Origin: Planctomycetaceae bacterium
Lineage (GTDB): Bacteria > Planctomycetota > Planctomycetia > Planctomycetales > Planctomycetaceae
Assembly: GCA_021732995.1 (NCBI GenBank)
Contig: JAKFWA010000134.1
Location: 44,968 to 108,967 of the forward strand
Direction: 5' to 3'
DNA length: 64,000 bases
Position numbers and translations under genes: made by a program. The notes below the pieces were generated by a model, which saw only the letters and a list, made by a program, of their open reading frames with translations, was not told the DNA's origin and did no database searches. Position 1 is the stretch's first letter, and the number at the start of each line of letters is the position of its first letter. Below are positions 18,793 through 27,049 of the stretch, one piece after another.

Positions 18793-19725
18793 ATGATGTC
18801 CTTTGAACTGAAATCAGGTGAACGGCTACGGAGAAGCGTCCGGAGAATCGCGAGACAACAGATTGACGTGGCCATTGAAGAACTGACCCAGCTCACGCAG
18901 CGTGGAGGCGACAGGCACGTTCACGAAATACGCAAGGCCTGCAAGAAGCTGCGAGCCTTACTGCGACTGGTGCGACCCGTACTTTCCGACGCGATCTACC
19001 GCGAGGAAGACGCCTGCCTTCGAGATGCTGCGCGACCACTCGCTGAAATGCGAGATGCGAAAGTGATGCTTCAGACGCTGAACGGATTGGTCGCTCACTT
19101 CGAGGGCCAACTTGCTGGCGATTCATTCGATGCCGCCCACCTCTCATTGCAGGCTCATCTCACGCAGGCTCGCGATTCGGGGCTGCGGGACATTGAAGTT
19201 TGCATCGAAATCGCCGAGGCATTCCGAGCGGCTCGCGCACGCATCAAGGACTGGGCCGATGTTCCGAATCGGTGGCACACAATCGCAGACGGACTCGGTG
19301 CGACCTATAAAAGTGCACGACGAGCGTTACATGCCGCCGTTGAGAACCCTACGTCCGAAGCGCTGCATGAATGGCGAAAGCAGCTCAAGTACCTGCTTCA
19401 TCAATTGCAGATCATCGAGCCCATCCGCCGCAAACTTCTGGATGAATTGATCAGAGATGCGAGTCAACTGGCATCACGGCTTGGCGAAGACCATGACCTG
19501 GCTGTTCTGCGTGAGAAGTTGCTAACCGAGCCCAATGAGTTCGGGGGCGATGGTGAAGTTAAGCGGCTGCTGGCGCTGCTCGACCAGCGCCGCAATGAGT
19601 TACAGCAACTCGTATTCGCGACGGGCCAACGGCTTCTCGACAAGCGACCCAAAGATTTCAGTCGCCAGATGCGAAACTACTGGAAGCGGTGGCACAGTCG
19701 ATCGCGCGTGGCGCATGCCAACTGA
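18793..19725 (+). CDS. CHAD domain protein
   Basis: A 310-residue protein consisting essentially of a CHAD domain (conserved histidine alpha-helical domain), with the basic/histidine motif HVHEIRKACKKLRALLRLVRP early and the second-repeat counterpart LHEWRKQLKYLLHQLQ near residue 205. CHAD domains bind polyphosphate through conserved His/Arg/Lys surfaces. The tandem ATGATG at 18793 is preferred to a TTG at 18724 because the extension shows no conserved features. No CYTH/triphosphatase domain is fused or adjacent. Confidence 0.9.
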   Translation: MMSFELKSGERLRRSVRRIARQQIDVAIEELTQLTQRGGDRHVHEIRKACKKLRALLRLVRPVLSDAIYREEDACLRDAARPLAEMRDAKVMLQTLNGLVAHFEGQLAGDSFDAAHLSLQAHLTQARDSGLRDIEVCIEIAEAFRAARARIKDWADVPNRWHTIADGLGATYKSARRALHAAVENPTSEALHEWRKQLKYLLHQLQIIEPIRRKLLDELIRDASQLASRLGEDHDLAVLREKLLTEPNEFGGDGEVKRLLALLDQRRNELQQLVFATGQRLLDKRPKDFSRQMRNYWKRWHSRSRVAHAN

Positions 19726-19868
19726 GCTTGAGCGAACGGGTCGAGAACGAAGCTCTGCGGTCTGGCTGTCGTGCGCACAATTGGCCTGCTGGAGTTCATT
19801 CGCAATCGAAAGCTTCCTGAGGTAGAAGGTGCGTTTTGGTTCGCACTCAGATTTCGTTCGTGGTCTCA

Positions 19869-20786
19869 ATGAAAAACGTCGTTCGTCAAACTCGTGCTCA
19901 CTTGATGCAGTTGTTCGAGGAGCATGGTTTCAATCCGAGACATGATCTCGGGCAAAACTTTCTGATCGATCTCAACATCATTGAGGCGATTGTTCGCGAA
20001 GCGCAACTCACGCCCGATGATGTCGTGCTGGAAATCGGCACTGGCACCGGAGGCATGACGACGTTTATGGCAGTGCAGGCCGGGCATGTGGTGTCTGTGG
20101 AATACGACAACAACATGTTCCAACTGGCGACCGATCAAGCCGGTGGGTTTGAGAACGTCACTCTGCTGCACATGGACGCGCTGAAGAACAAAAACAACTT
20201 CGCTCCCGCCGTGATCGAAGCCGTGCAGGCGGCGCTGGCGGTGGATCCTCGCCGGCGTCTGAAGCTGGTCGCCAATCTGCCGTACAACGTGGCGACGCCG
20301 ATCATTTCCAATCTGGTCGCCACAGAACTGCCTTGGACACGCATCGTCGCCACGATCCAACTGGAGTTGGCCGAGCGCATGGCCGCGACGCCTGAGATTC
20401 CCAATTATGGGGCGCTGTCCGTGTGGCTCCAGGCTCAGGCGGACGTGAAGGTCGCGCGGCGAATGCCGCCGGAAGTCTTCTGGCCGCGTCCCAAAGTGGA
20501 CTCCGCCGTGGTGCGGCTCATCCCCAATCCGGAACGTCGTAAACTCATTAACGACAGAGAGTTCTTTCACGACTTCGTACGCCGGCTGTTTACTCATCGA
20601 CGCAAGCTGCTGCGTTCGGTCGTCTGCGGTATGTACAGCAATGAGCTTTCAAAGTCGGAAGTGGATGCCGCCTTGGCCTTGGAATCTTTGCCAGAAGGCG
20701 TTCGAGGCGAACAGCTTCCGGTCGCGCAGCTCGTAGCCGTGTCGAATCGCCTCCGGGACGCTATCCTTCGCTCCCCACAGACCTGA
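19869..20786 (+). CDS. rsmA: 16S rRNA dimethyladenosine transferase RsmA (KsgA)
   Basis: A 305-residue SAM-dependent methyltransferase. The family motifs are present: GQNFLIDLNII near residue 30, the SAM-binding VLEIGTGTGGMT, and the catalytic NLPYN around residue 147 (LVANLPYNVATP). It dimethylates two adjacent adenosines in the 3'-terminal helix of 16S rRNA during small-subunit assembly. The ATG at 19869 is taken; an in-frame GTG lies 11 codons upstream. A 13-bp hairpin follows at 20819. rRNA specificity is inferred from family membership. Confidence 0.93.
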   Translation: MKNVVRQTRAHLMQLFEEHGFNPRHDLGQNFLIDLNIIEAIVREAQLTPDDVVLEIGTGTGGMTTFMAVQAGHVVSVEYDNNMFQLATDQAGGFENVTLLHMDALKNKNNFAPAVIEAVQAALAVDPRRRLKLVANLPYNVATPIISNLVATELPWTRIVATIQLELAERMAATPEIPNYGALSVWLQAQADVKVARRMPPEVFWPRPKVDSAVVRLIPNPERRKLINDREFFHDFVRRLFTHRRKLLRSVVCGMYSNELSKSEVDAALALESLPEGVRGEQLPVAQLVAVSNRLRDAILRSPQT

Positions 20787-20818
20787 ATTTTCGCCGTTCG
20801 AACTTCGGACGATCCGCG

Positions 20819-20869
20819 CTAGCCCGAAACCCGCTGGGAACTCACCGTTCTCGACAGGTTTCGGGCTAG
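20819..20869 (+). terminator. Hairpin after rsmA, possible terminator or dispersed repeat
   Basis: CTAGCCCGAAACC at 20819-20831 pairs perfectly with 20857-20869 across a 25-base loop. There is only a short TTG after the stem and no T-run, so it may be a dispersed hairpin element rather than a true intrinsic terminator. Confidence 0.5.
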
Positions 20870-21020
20870 TTGCTCAACGGACACGAACTTTGGACGGCGA
20901 GACGAACTTCAGACGGCGTTTTCGGATTGCTGGCCGCCGTTCGTATACCGTGCATCAAACACAAACTGATTGGTGTGATTGCTCGCCAGGCGAGCCACTT
21001 ACTTTGAGAGAAGACTCATT

Positions 21021-22499
21021 ATGGACCGGATCGTCGCCCAGGGAATTACGTTTGACGATGTGCTCCTCGAACCCGGCTATAGCGAAGTCCTGCCGTCGGA
21101 ATGCGATGTCGGCTCACGCTTTACGAACAACATCCGGTTGAATGTGCCGGTCATTAGCAGTCCGATGGACACCGTCACCGAGAGCGAGATGGCCATCGCT
21201 CTCGCTCAGGAAGGCGGCATCGGCGTCATTCACAAGAACATGACGGTCGAGCAGCAAACGCTTCAAGTTGACCGCGTGAAACGCAGCGAACACGGCGTGA
21301 TTGTCGATCCACTCACTTTGCCGCCCGACGCAACCGTCGGACATGCACGCACGATGATGGATCAGCGGAACATTGGCGGCGTACCCATTACTTCTGCTGA
21401 CGGCACGCTTTGCGGCATTTTAACGCGGCGCGACCTGCGATTTCTGGGGTCCAACGACACCCGCATCGATCAGGTGATGACCAAAGACAAGCTGGTTACC
21501 GCCAGCGAGAACACCGACCTCGTCACCGCCCAGCGACTGCTCCTGGAAAATAAAGTGGAGAAACTTTTGCTGGTGGACGAAGAATATCGATTGAAGGGAT
21601 TAATCACGATCAAGGACATCGACAAGAACCTCCGCTACCCAAAGGCGTCGAAAGATTCCAGGGGCCGGTTGCGAGTCGGAGCTGCGATCGGGGTTGGTGA
21701 CTTCGAACGTGCCAAGAGCCTGCTCGACGCAGGTGTGGACGTGCTGGTCGTCGATAGTGCTCACGGACATTCTCGCAACGTGCTCGATACTGTCAGTGAG
21801 CTAAAGCGACGCTGGTCCATTGACGTCATTGCCGGAAACATTGCGACCGAAGAGGCAGCAAGGGATCTGGTGAAAGCCGGTGCCAACGCCGTGAAGGTGG
21901 GCATCGGACCTGGTTCGATCTGCACCACGCGGATCATTTCAGGTGTCGGTGTTCCTCAGTTAACAGCGATTGCGAACGTCGTTCGCGGAGTGGGAGACTC
22001 GGGAGTTCCCATCATCGCCGATGGCGGGATTCGATACAGCGGAGACATCACGAAAGCTCTGGCCATGGGAGCTGACTGTGTGATGCTGGGAGGGTTGCTC
22101 GCCGGACTCGAAGAGAGCCCCGGCGAAATGATTCTCTATCAAGGTCGATCGTTTAAGCGTTATCGCGGTATGGGTTCGCTGGGTGCCATGGTCAAGGGCA
22201 GCAGTGAGCGTTACCGGCAAGGCCCCAGTGATTCGAGCGGCAGGGATGAAGCTCGCAAGCTGGTGCCCGAAGGCGTGGAAGGAAGAGTTCCGTACAAAGG
22301 CCCGCTCTCCACTTTTCTGTATCAACTGATTGGTGGGCTGCGAGCTGGAATGGGTTATCTCGGAGCCAAAACGGTTCCCGAGCTGCGTAAGGCCCGTTTC
22401 ATTCAAATCACCGCGGCGTCGGTTAGGGAGAACCATCCGCATGACATCGCTATCACCCAGGAAGCTCCAAACTACTCGGCTGAGCACGTTGGTTCGTAA
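21021..22499 (+). CDS. guaB: IMP dehydrogenase GuaB
   Basis: A 492-residue enzyme converting IMP to XMP with NAD+, the committed step of guanine nucleotide synthesis. It has the N-terminal [15 protein letters not shown], two CBS domains inserted at about residues 95-205, the cofactor and phosphate loops ([26 protein letters not shown]), and the catalytic cysteine Cys301 in GPGSICTTR. The flap motif [10 protein letters not shown] is intact. The ATG at 21021 has a GAGAGAAG site. Its last 59 bp are overlapped in another frame by the next gene. Confidence 0.97.
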   Translation: MDRIVAQGITFDDVLLEPGYSEVLPSECDVGSRFTNNIRLNVPVISSPMDTVTESEMAIALAQEGGIGVIHKNMTVEQQTLQVDRVKRSEHGVIVDPLTLPPDATVGHARTMMDQRNIGGVPITSADGTLCGILTRRDLRFLGSNDTRIDQVMTKDKLVTASENTDLVTAQRLLLENKVEKLLLVDEEYRLKGLITIKDIDKNLRYPKASKDSRGRLRVGAAIGVGDFERAKSLLDAGVDVLVVDSAHGHSRNVLDTVSELKRRWSIDVIAGNIATEEAARDLVKAGANAVKVGIGPGSICTTRIISGVGVPQLTAIANVVRGVGDSGVPIIADGGIRYSGDITKALAMGADCVMLGGLLAGLEESPGEMILYQGRSFKRYRGMGSLGAMVKGSSERYRQGPSDSSGRDEARKLVPEGVEGRVPYKGPLSTFLYQLIGGLRAGMGYLGAKTVPELRKARFIQITAASVRENHPHDIAITQEAPNYSAEHVGS

Positions 22500-23277
22500 G
22501 ACCGGCTGGCTCGCGGGAATTGTCTGCGTCATTGGCGCGACAACTCTGCAGGCGGCGGAGCCGGGAACCTCTCCGCTCGATCGGTTGCGGAATCGCAATC
22601 CGAACAGCCGCTGGGAGCAGTTGAAAGACGGAGTGCTCAAGCGGAAGAGCACTGAGCAGAACGAACGCATGATGATGCAGCCGCGCGTGCAGAGCCCCAT
22701 TCAGGCTCCACCACCGCTGCCACCATTGCCCACTCGGCCTTCCGAGATTCAGCAGACCGCTGCTGCGGAAGATGTGAATGTGGTCGAGACGGGATATCAG
22801 GGCACGACGTCCGATCCCCGTCAGCTCAAGAAGGTGACCAGCATTCTGCCGTATGCGGACTATCAGCCGGAGATGCATGTCAGGACGGATATCGATCCGA
22901 GCCTGCAAGCTCCGGAAGAAGTTCCACTGGCCACCGACGGTCCGGCCTTTCACCCCATGACACCGACGTGCTTCCAGTGGCAGGCGTCGGACCTGTATCA
23001 CAATCCGCTGTATTTCGAAGACCCATCTCTGGAACGCTACGGCCACACGTATCATCCCTTTGTGCAGCCGTTCGCGTCGGCGGGACGATTCGGCGTGCAG
23101 TTGATCGGTCTGCCGTATCAGATGACGATCGATCCACCGTGCAAGAGAATGTACACGCTGGGTTGGTACCGACCGGGTGAATGTGCTCCCAAGCAGTTCC
23201 CGAACTTCCCGTGGAACACGAAGGCGGCGCTCGTTGAAGGCGCGGTGATCACCGGCGGCTTCTACATCTTCCCATAG
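22441..23277 (+). CDS. Secreted proline-rich protein overlapping guaB
   Basis: A 278-residue protein with a late signal peptide (about residues 20-36, [20 protein letters not shown]), a Pro-rich linker ([11 protein letters not shown]) and a C-terminal domain with aromatic-rich motifs ([30 protein letters not shown] and [26 protein letters not shown]). The family is not recognised, but this tyrosine- and cysteine-containing pattern looks like a planctomycete surface protein. The first in-frame ATG is at 22441, inside guaB; a TTG at 22489 is an alternative. It is probably transcribed with guaB and ends before a strong terminator at 23302. Confidence 0.75.
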   Translation: MTSLSPRKLQTTRLSTLVRKTGWLAGIVCVIGATTLQAAEPGTSPLDRLRNRNPNSRWEQLKDGVLKRKSTEQNERMMMQPRVQSPIQAPPPLPPLPTRPSEIQQTAAAEDVNVVETGYQGTTSDPRQLKKVTSILPYADYQPEMHVRTDIDPSLQAPEEVPLATDGPAFHPMTPTCFQWQASDLYHNPLYFEDPSLERYGHTYHPFVQPFASAGRFGVQLIGLPYQMTIDPPCKRMYTLGWYRPGECAPKQFPNFPWNTKAALVEGAVITGGFYIFP

Positions 23278-23301
23278 TCGTCGGTTCAAACTCTCAAAAA
23301 C

Positions 23302-23352
23302 AAAAAGCCGTCACCAGAGCTGCATGATTGCAGTGCCCGGTGACGGCTTTTT
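23302..23352. terminator. Bidirectional intrinsic terminator
   Basis: AAAAAGCCGTCACC at 23302-23315 pairs perfectly with 23339-23352, with a small inner CTGCA/TGCAG stem. A-rich sequence lies on one side and T-rich on the other, so it can terminate both the plus-strand secreted-protein gene and the minus-strand operon ending at 23374. Confidence 0.88.
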
Positions 23353-23373
23353 TGTTTTGCGAACGACCGGCTC

Positions 23374-23511
23374 TTACGGGAGCGTCCAGCCGTACTTCTC
23401 CAGTTCAAACATCAGGAAAGCAATCCCAATTGAGAGTGCTGCCACAGACACAAACAGCAGCCCAACGTAGACGTCAGGCGCCGGTTTCTCAGTTGAGTTT
23501 CGTTGAGACAT
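23374..23511 (-). CDS. Small single-pass membrane protein (45 aa)
   Basis: A short open frame starting MSQRNSTEKPAPDVYVG, followed by one membrane segment (LLFVSVAALSIGIAFLMF) and ending ELEKYGWTLP. Its start lies inside the last 23 bp of the coiled-coil gene at 23489, so it is translationally coupled to it, and it stops just before the bidirectional terminator. Position, coupling and a clean N-out or N-in helix with a charged end support a real gene. The function is unknown, but membership of the envelope operon suggests a partner subunit of the two anchored coiled-coil proteins. Confidence 0.7.
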   Translation of the reverse strand: MSQRNSTEKPAPDVYVGLLFVSVAALSIGIAFLMFELEKYGWTLP

Positions 23512-24349
23512 AGTCGCCTTTCTCGATCACGCCGTTTTTGGTTCCTGGAATGACAACCCCCACTGCCTGGTCGGGTTTCACGAGTTCAATTCTGATCTGG
23601 GCGAGGAACTTGCTTCGCTCGCCAATGCGATAGACGAAGAGCGTTGCACCTTCCGTCACACCGTCATCGCTACCGACCGAAATCTGCACCCGTTCTTTGC
23701 CGCTCTTGCCCTTGGGCTCAGCTTCTTCCACTCGGCCAAACACCAGCGGGGTCGGCGAATTGACAGTGGAATAGGACTTCGGATCGGTGCTGAAACCGTT
23801 CGCCGCGAGCACCTTGGTAAACGTTGCTACTTGAGCCACCATGACGTCGTATTTCTCAGACAGGCTCTTCAGTTCAGTCTCGCGAGAGAACAGCGTTTCA
23901 TCCTGAGTGCGGGTGACGGTGTTCTTCTGATTTAGTTCCTTGTTGAGCTTGTCGTTGACCGTCGTGAGGATGCGGGCTTCTTCCTTACGGATGTTGGCTT
24001 CTTCCTGTGCGGACTTCTTCAGTGATGTCTCCGTACTGAGATTGCTGTTGAGCAGGTCAACCTCTTCCTTCAGCTTCTTGGCAAGGTCAGCCGTCAAACG
24101 CTGTTCGTTCGTAGCGGCCTTGGCTTTGTCTTCCGCCGCATTGACCTTCGCGGTCAGCGTGGTCTGAAGATCGGTGCGTTTATCAACCTCAGCCTTAAGG
24201 TCTCGATTCGCCGCGTTGAGCTTATCAGTGGTCTTCTGATTTTCGACGCGCCAGTTGGTCTGATGAGTGTAAACCGCGCCGGCAAATGCCATGAAGCAGA
24301 TGCTCAACATGAATTGCACAATAACCAGAAGCTTACCAACGAAGGTCAT
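23489..24349 (-). CDS. Anchored coiled-coil protein with MreC-like C-terminus
   Basis: A 286-residue protein with an N-terminal membrane anchor (LLVIVQFMLSICFMAFAGAVY), a long coiled coil (about residues 35-165, rich in Lys, Glu, Ala and Asn) and a C-terminal beta domain containing VQISVGSDDGVTEGATLFVYR, then AVGVVIPGTKNGVIEKGDYV. That layout and the GSDDGV turn resemble MreC, which scaffolds lateral cell-wall synthesis. True MreC identity is not claimed because the length and the second beta barrel differ. It is the second gene of a minus-strand operon, 46 bp after the gene at 24396. Confidence 0.7.
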   Translation of the reverse strand: MTFVGKLLVIVQFMLSICFMAFAGAVYTHQTNWRVENQKTTDKLNAANRDLKAEVDKRTDLQTTLTAKVNAAEDKAKAATNEQRLTADLAKKLKEEVDLLNSNLSTETSLKKSAQEEANIRKEEARILTTVNDKLNKELNQKNTVTRTQDETLFSRETELKSLSEKYDVMVAQVATFTKVLAANGFSTDPKSYSTVNSPTPLVFGRVEEAEPKGKSGKERVQISVGSDDGVTEGATLFVYRIGERSKFLAQIRIELVKPDQAVGVVIPGTKNGVIEKGDYVSTKLN

Positions 24350-24395
24350 GACACTAATCCTGCCGGCGAGTCAGCCGATGCGTGAATGATGTGAA

Positions 24396-25058
24396 CTACT
24401 CGGAAGCAACGGCGCCTTGAACAACCAGGTCGTCCGCTCGTTCCTGAAGTCGATCTCGCAAGCCCTGCATTTGAAACAGCATGTCCAGCAGACGCCGCTT
24501 CTGCTGCAACAGTTGATAGTAGTCAGCTTCAATCGCCTGATAGTTGCGGATGAGACGATACACATCGCTGCGACGCTGCTCTGCCTGAGCACGAATCTTC
24601 AACGTGTCCTCGTTGGCCCGGGTTGTATCCTGCTTGATGGCTCCGACTTGCTTGTGGATATCATCCAACTGCTTGACGAGCTGATCCTTGCGGGCTTCCA
24701 GTCCATACAGATCTTCCTGAATCTGTTGAGTCGTCTTCTGAATCTGTACTTCCAGCGGTTTGATTTGCGGCTCGATCTTCTCGGCTTCCTTCTTCGCCTT
24801 GTCGGCGGCATCCGCGTAAGCAGCGGCGATCACGCCGGGATGGGTTCGAGAGGTCTTAGCCGGATCGTCACCCTGTCGCGGCTTCACACTCCAGGAAGGC
24901 TTTTCCCCACCCGTGTAGGTGAACTCGTATCCGGGCAGTGCCTGAGCCTCGGTCGCCCAGTTAGGCCCCGAGTTCGTAATCGCGACCGCCACGCCGAGAA
25001 AAGCAATGCTGGCGAAAGTCACGAAGACTACCAGGATCTTGCTGAGTTTAGTGAGCAT
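24396..25058 (-). CDS. Anchored coiled-coil protein
   Basis: A 220-residue protein with an N-terminal membrane helix (ILVVFVTFASIAFLGVAVAI), a short region with GYEFTYTGGEKPSWSVKPRQ and then about 140 residues of predicted coiled coil (from AAYADAADKAKKEAEKIEPQ to the C-terminus). The ATG at 25058 is preferred over a GTG four codons upstream. It is the first gene of the three-gene minus-strand operon 25058-23374. The organisation suggests a periplasmic filament-forming or scaffold protein. The family is not recognised. Confidence 0.7.
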   Translation of the reverse strand: MLTKLSKILVVFVTFASIAFLGVAVAITNSGPNWATEAQALPGYEFTYTGGEKPSWSVKPRQGDDPAKTSRTHPGVIAAAYADAADKAKKEAEKIEPQIKPLEVQIQKTTQQIQEDLYGLEARKDQLVKQLDDIHKQVGAIKQDTTRANEDTLKIRAQAEQRRSDVYRLIRNYQAIEADYYQLLQQKRRLLDMLFQMQGLRDRLQERADDLVVQGAVASE

Positions 25059-25314
25059 GGCTGAGGTCACTGAGGCACTGAGGACGGACTAGGGCTGATC
25101 GAGAATCGACAGCCTCGCTACGGGAGCATAACCCGTTCGCGATCATAGGGCTGGCGAAAAATCACAGTCAAACACAAAGAGCGGATCTTGCCACTCCTAT
25201 GCAACGTATGGTCGCGGCAAGAACTGCCTCTGCCGAATAACCGGCAATTCCTGCACAGCTCCTCGGAGCCCCTGGACGCCTCCAATCCACGCCTGGATCT
25301 ATCCGCAATGCCAC

Positions 25315-26391
25315 CTACCAGGGCACTTCAATCAGGTGCTTCGGAAACTTCGTCAGAACCTGACAACCCGTTTCCGTAACCAGCACGTCGTCTTCGATGC
25401 GCAGGCCGAACTCGCCTTCAATGTAGACGCCCGGCTCAATCGTCCAGATCTGTCCGACGGCGATCTCCTCGTCGACCAGTTGTGACAGCCTGCCCGAGTC
25501 ATGCACCAAGGCGCCGAGGCCATGCCCCAGCCCGTGTCCGAAGTGCTTTGCGAGGCCTTTTTCGTCCAGAATCTGTCGGGCCAGGCCGTCGAGTGCCTTG
25601 CTCGAAAGGCCGGGCCGAATTGATTGGATGCAGGTTTCCTGAGCATGCAGCAGGTGCTGGTAGACTTCTTTCTGCCGCGGGCTGGCTGAGCCGATCGCGA
25701 CCGTTCGCGTGATGTCGCTGCAGTAGCCGTCCAATCGGGCACCAATATCCATCGTCACGAAGTCGCCCCGCTGCAGTTCCCGAGTGGAAGGTTCGCCGTG
25801 CGGTCGTGCGGTGCGCGGTCCACTGACGATGATCGGCGCGAAAGCGGCCGTTGCCCCGTGAGAACGCAGCATGTCTTCCAGCGCCCACAGCAGTTGGATT
25901 TCCGTGACGCCGGGACGCATGCGACGAATCAGTTCTTCGAGGCAGGTATCCGTGATCGCGCAAGCGGCCTGCACCTTCGCAACTTCTTCTGGCGACTTGA
26001 CCTTGCGCAGTTCGTCAATCGGGTCGGTTGCCGACTGAAGTTCAATCCCCGTGAACTTCTCGCTCCAGGACTCATGCGTCGCAACGGTCACATGGTTCTT
26101 GTCAAACGCCAGTCGATGGACGAAGAGCGCATCAAGCTGCTCCTTAAGAAAGTCGACAACATTCGTCGGATTGGCGTAAGAGCGACAGGGCATGCTCGTG
26201 CATTGCTCCGCAGCTTGCAGCGTGTAGCGACTGTCGGTGACAAGCAAGGCTTGGTCGAGGGTGACGAGCGCGATGGCGAACGAGCCCGTGAAACCGGTCA
26301 GCCAGCGGACGCTGGGCATGCTGGTTACCGCAAACGCACTCACTTCAACACTTTTTAATGCTACGCGCAGCCGTTCGAGGTTTGTTGTCAA
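25315..26391 (-). CDS. M24-family aminopeptidase (Xaa-Pro type)
   Basis: A 358-residue metallopeptidase of the aminopeptidase P / prolidase family. The N-terminal creatinase-like domain includes SVRWLTGFTGS. The catalytic pita-bread domain shows the metal ligands: Asp pair in TMDIGARLDGYCSDITRTV, His in HGLGHGLG, Glu in TIEPGVY and Glu in LRIEDDV. It removes N-terminal residues preceding proline or cleaves Xaa-Pro dipeptides. No ATG fits the family start: the TTG at 26391, with AGAGAG upstream, is chosen, and a TTG at 26421 is the alternative. Confidence 0.9.
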   Translation of the reverse strand: MTTNLERLRVALKSVEVSAFAVTSMPSVRWLTGFTGSFAIALVTLDQALLVTDSRYTLQAAEQCTSMPCRSYANPTNVVDFLKEQLDALFVHRLAFDKNHVTVATHESWSEKFTGIELQSATDPIDELRKVKSPEEVAKVQAACAITDTCLEELIRRMRPGVTEIQLLWALEDMLRSHGATAAFAPIIVSGPRTARPHGEPSTRELQRGDFVTMDIGARLDGYCSDITRTVAIGSASPRQKEVYQHLLHAQETCIQSIRPGLSSKALDGLARQILDEKGLAKHFGHGLGHGLGALVHDSGRLSQLVDEEIAVGQIWTIEPGVYIEGEFGLRIEDDVLVTETGCQVLTKFPKHLIEVPW

Positions 26392-26641
26392 TTGTTCAAT
26401 CTCTCTAAAACAGGATACCAACGGCCAATTTGAGCCTGAATGCGCCGCGAGGAAATTACTGCCGAGTGGCCATCTTTGTTGCTAAACAAAGTGCCCGTCT
26501 GACTTTCCTAACGATAGAATCGAACGAACATATTTTGCCAGTGGATATGCTTTTGACTGTTGACATCCGTGCGGATGCGATCAATCGCTGGTCCACAACT
26601 CACTACTCGGGACGGCAGGCAACTGCCGAGGGAGTTGAATT

Positions 26642-26914
26642 ATGTCAGAGACAGAGCCGATTACAGAAGGTGATGTCGGACTGGAAACTGCAGGCGATCC
26701 AGCGCTGACCGCTGATCGTCCCAAACGATCGATTCATTGGGATGACGAGCTGATGACGACACGTCAGCTAATGGAATTTTTGGGCCTCTCGCGCACGAAG
26801 ATCTGGGAACTTGTGAACAAAGAACAACTGCCGGCGTTCAAGATCGGTGGCGACTACCGCTATCGCCGATCGGAAGTTCTGGAGTGGCTGGAGAAGTTCC
26901 GCGTCAAGCGCTAA
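26642..26914 (+). CDS. Excisionase-type helix-turn-helix DNA-binding protein
   Basis: A 90-residue protein with a winged-helix MerR-like DNA-binding motif of the excisionase (HTH_17) family at residues 38-85: LMTTRQLMEFLGLSRTKIWE, then PAFKIGGDYRYRRSEVLEWL. The acidic N-terminus is variable. Such stand-alone proteins are widespread in planctomycetes and may be transcriptional regulators; no integrase or phage gene lies nearby, so a role in excision is unlikely. GAGGGAG precedes the ATG, and a bidirectional terminator follows at 26995. It is divergent from the M24 peptidase gene. Confidence 0.88.
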   Translation: MSETEPITEGDVGLETAGDPALTADRPKRSIHWDDELMTTRQLMEFLGLSRTKIWELVNKEQLPAFKIGGDYRYRRSEVLEWLEKFRVKR

Positions 26915-26987
26915 GTTCATTTGACGCATTTCTGACAGTGCGTCTTCACGATCTTTTAAGCTTGGTTAACTTCGGATCGTGACAACA

Positions 26988-27029
26988 AAAAAAGGGCCCG
27001 CGAGCATTCACTCGCGGGCCTTCTCTTTT
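26988..27029. terminator. Bidirectional intrinsic terminator
   Basis: A 10-bp GC stem (GGCCCGCGAG at 26995-27004 and CTCGCGGGCC at 27011-27020), flanked by a run of A on the left and TTCTCTTTTT on the right, lies between the convergent ends of the HTH gene and fusA. Confidence 0.9.
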
Positions 27030-27049
27030 TCTGGCGTCAATCAGGACGA

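Noticed and set aside
26642..26914. Excisionase homologue as evidence of a prophage or integrated element
   Set aside because: No integrase, phage gene or attachment-site repeat is nearby; stand-alone HTH_17 proteins are common in planctomycetes.
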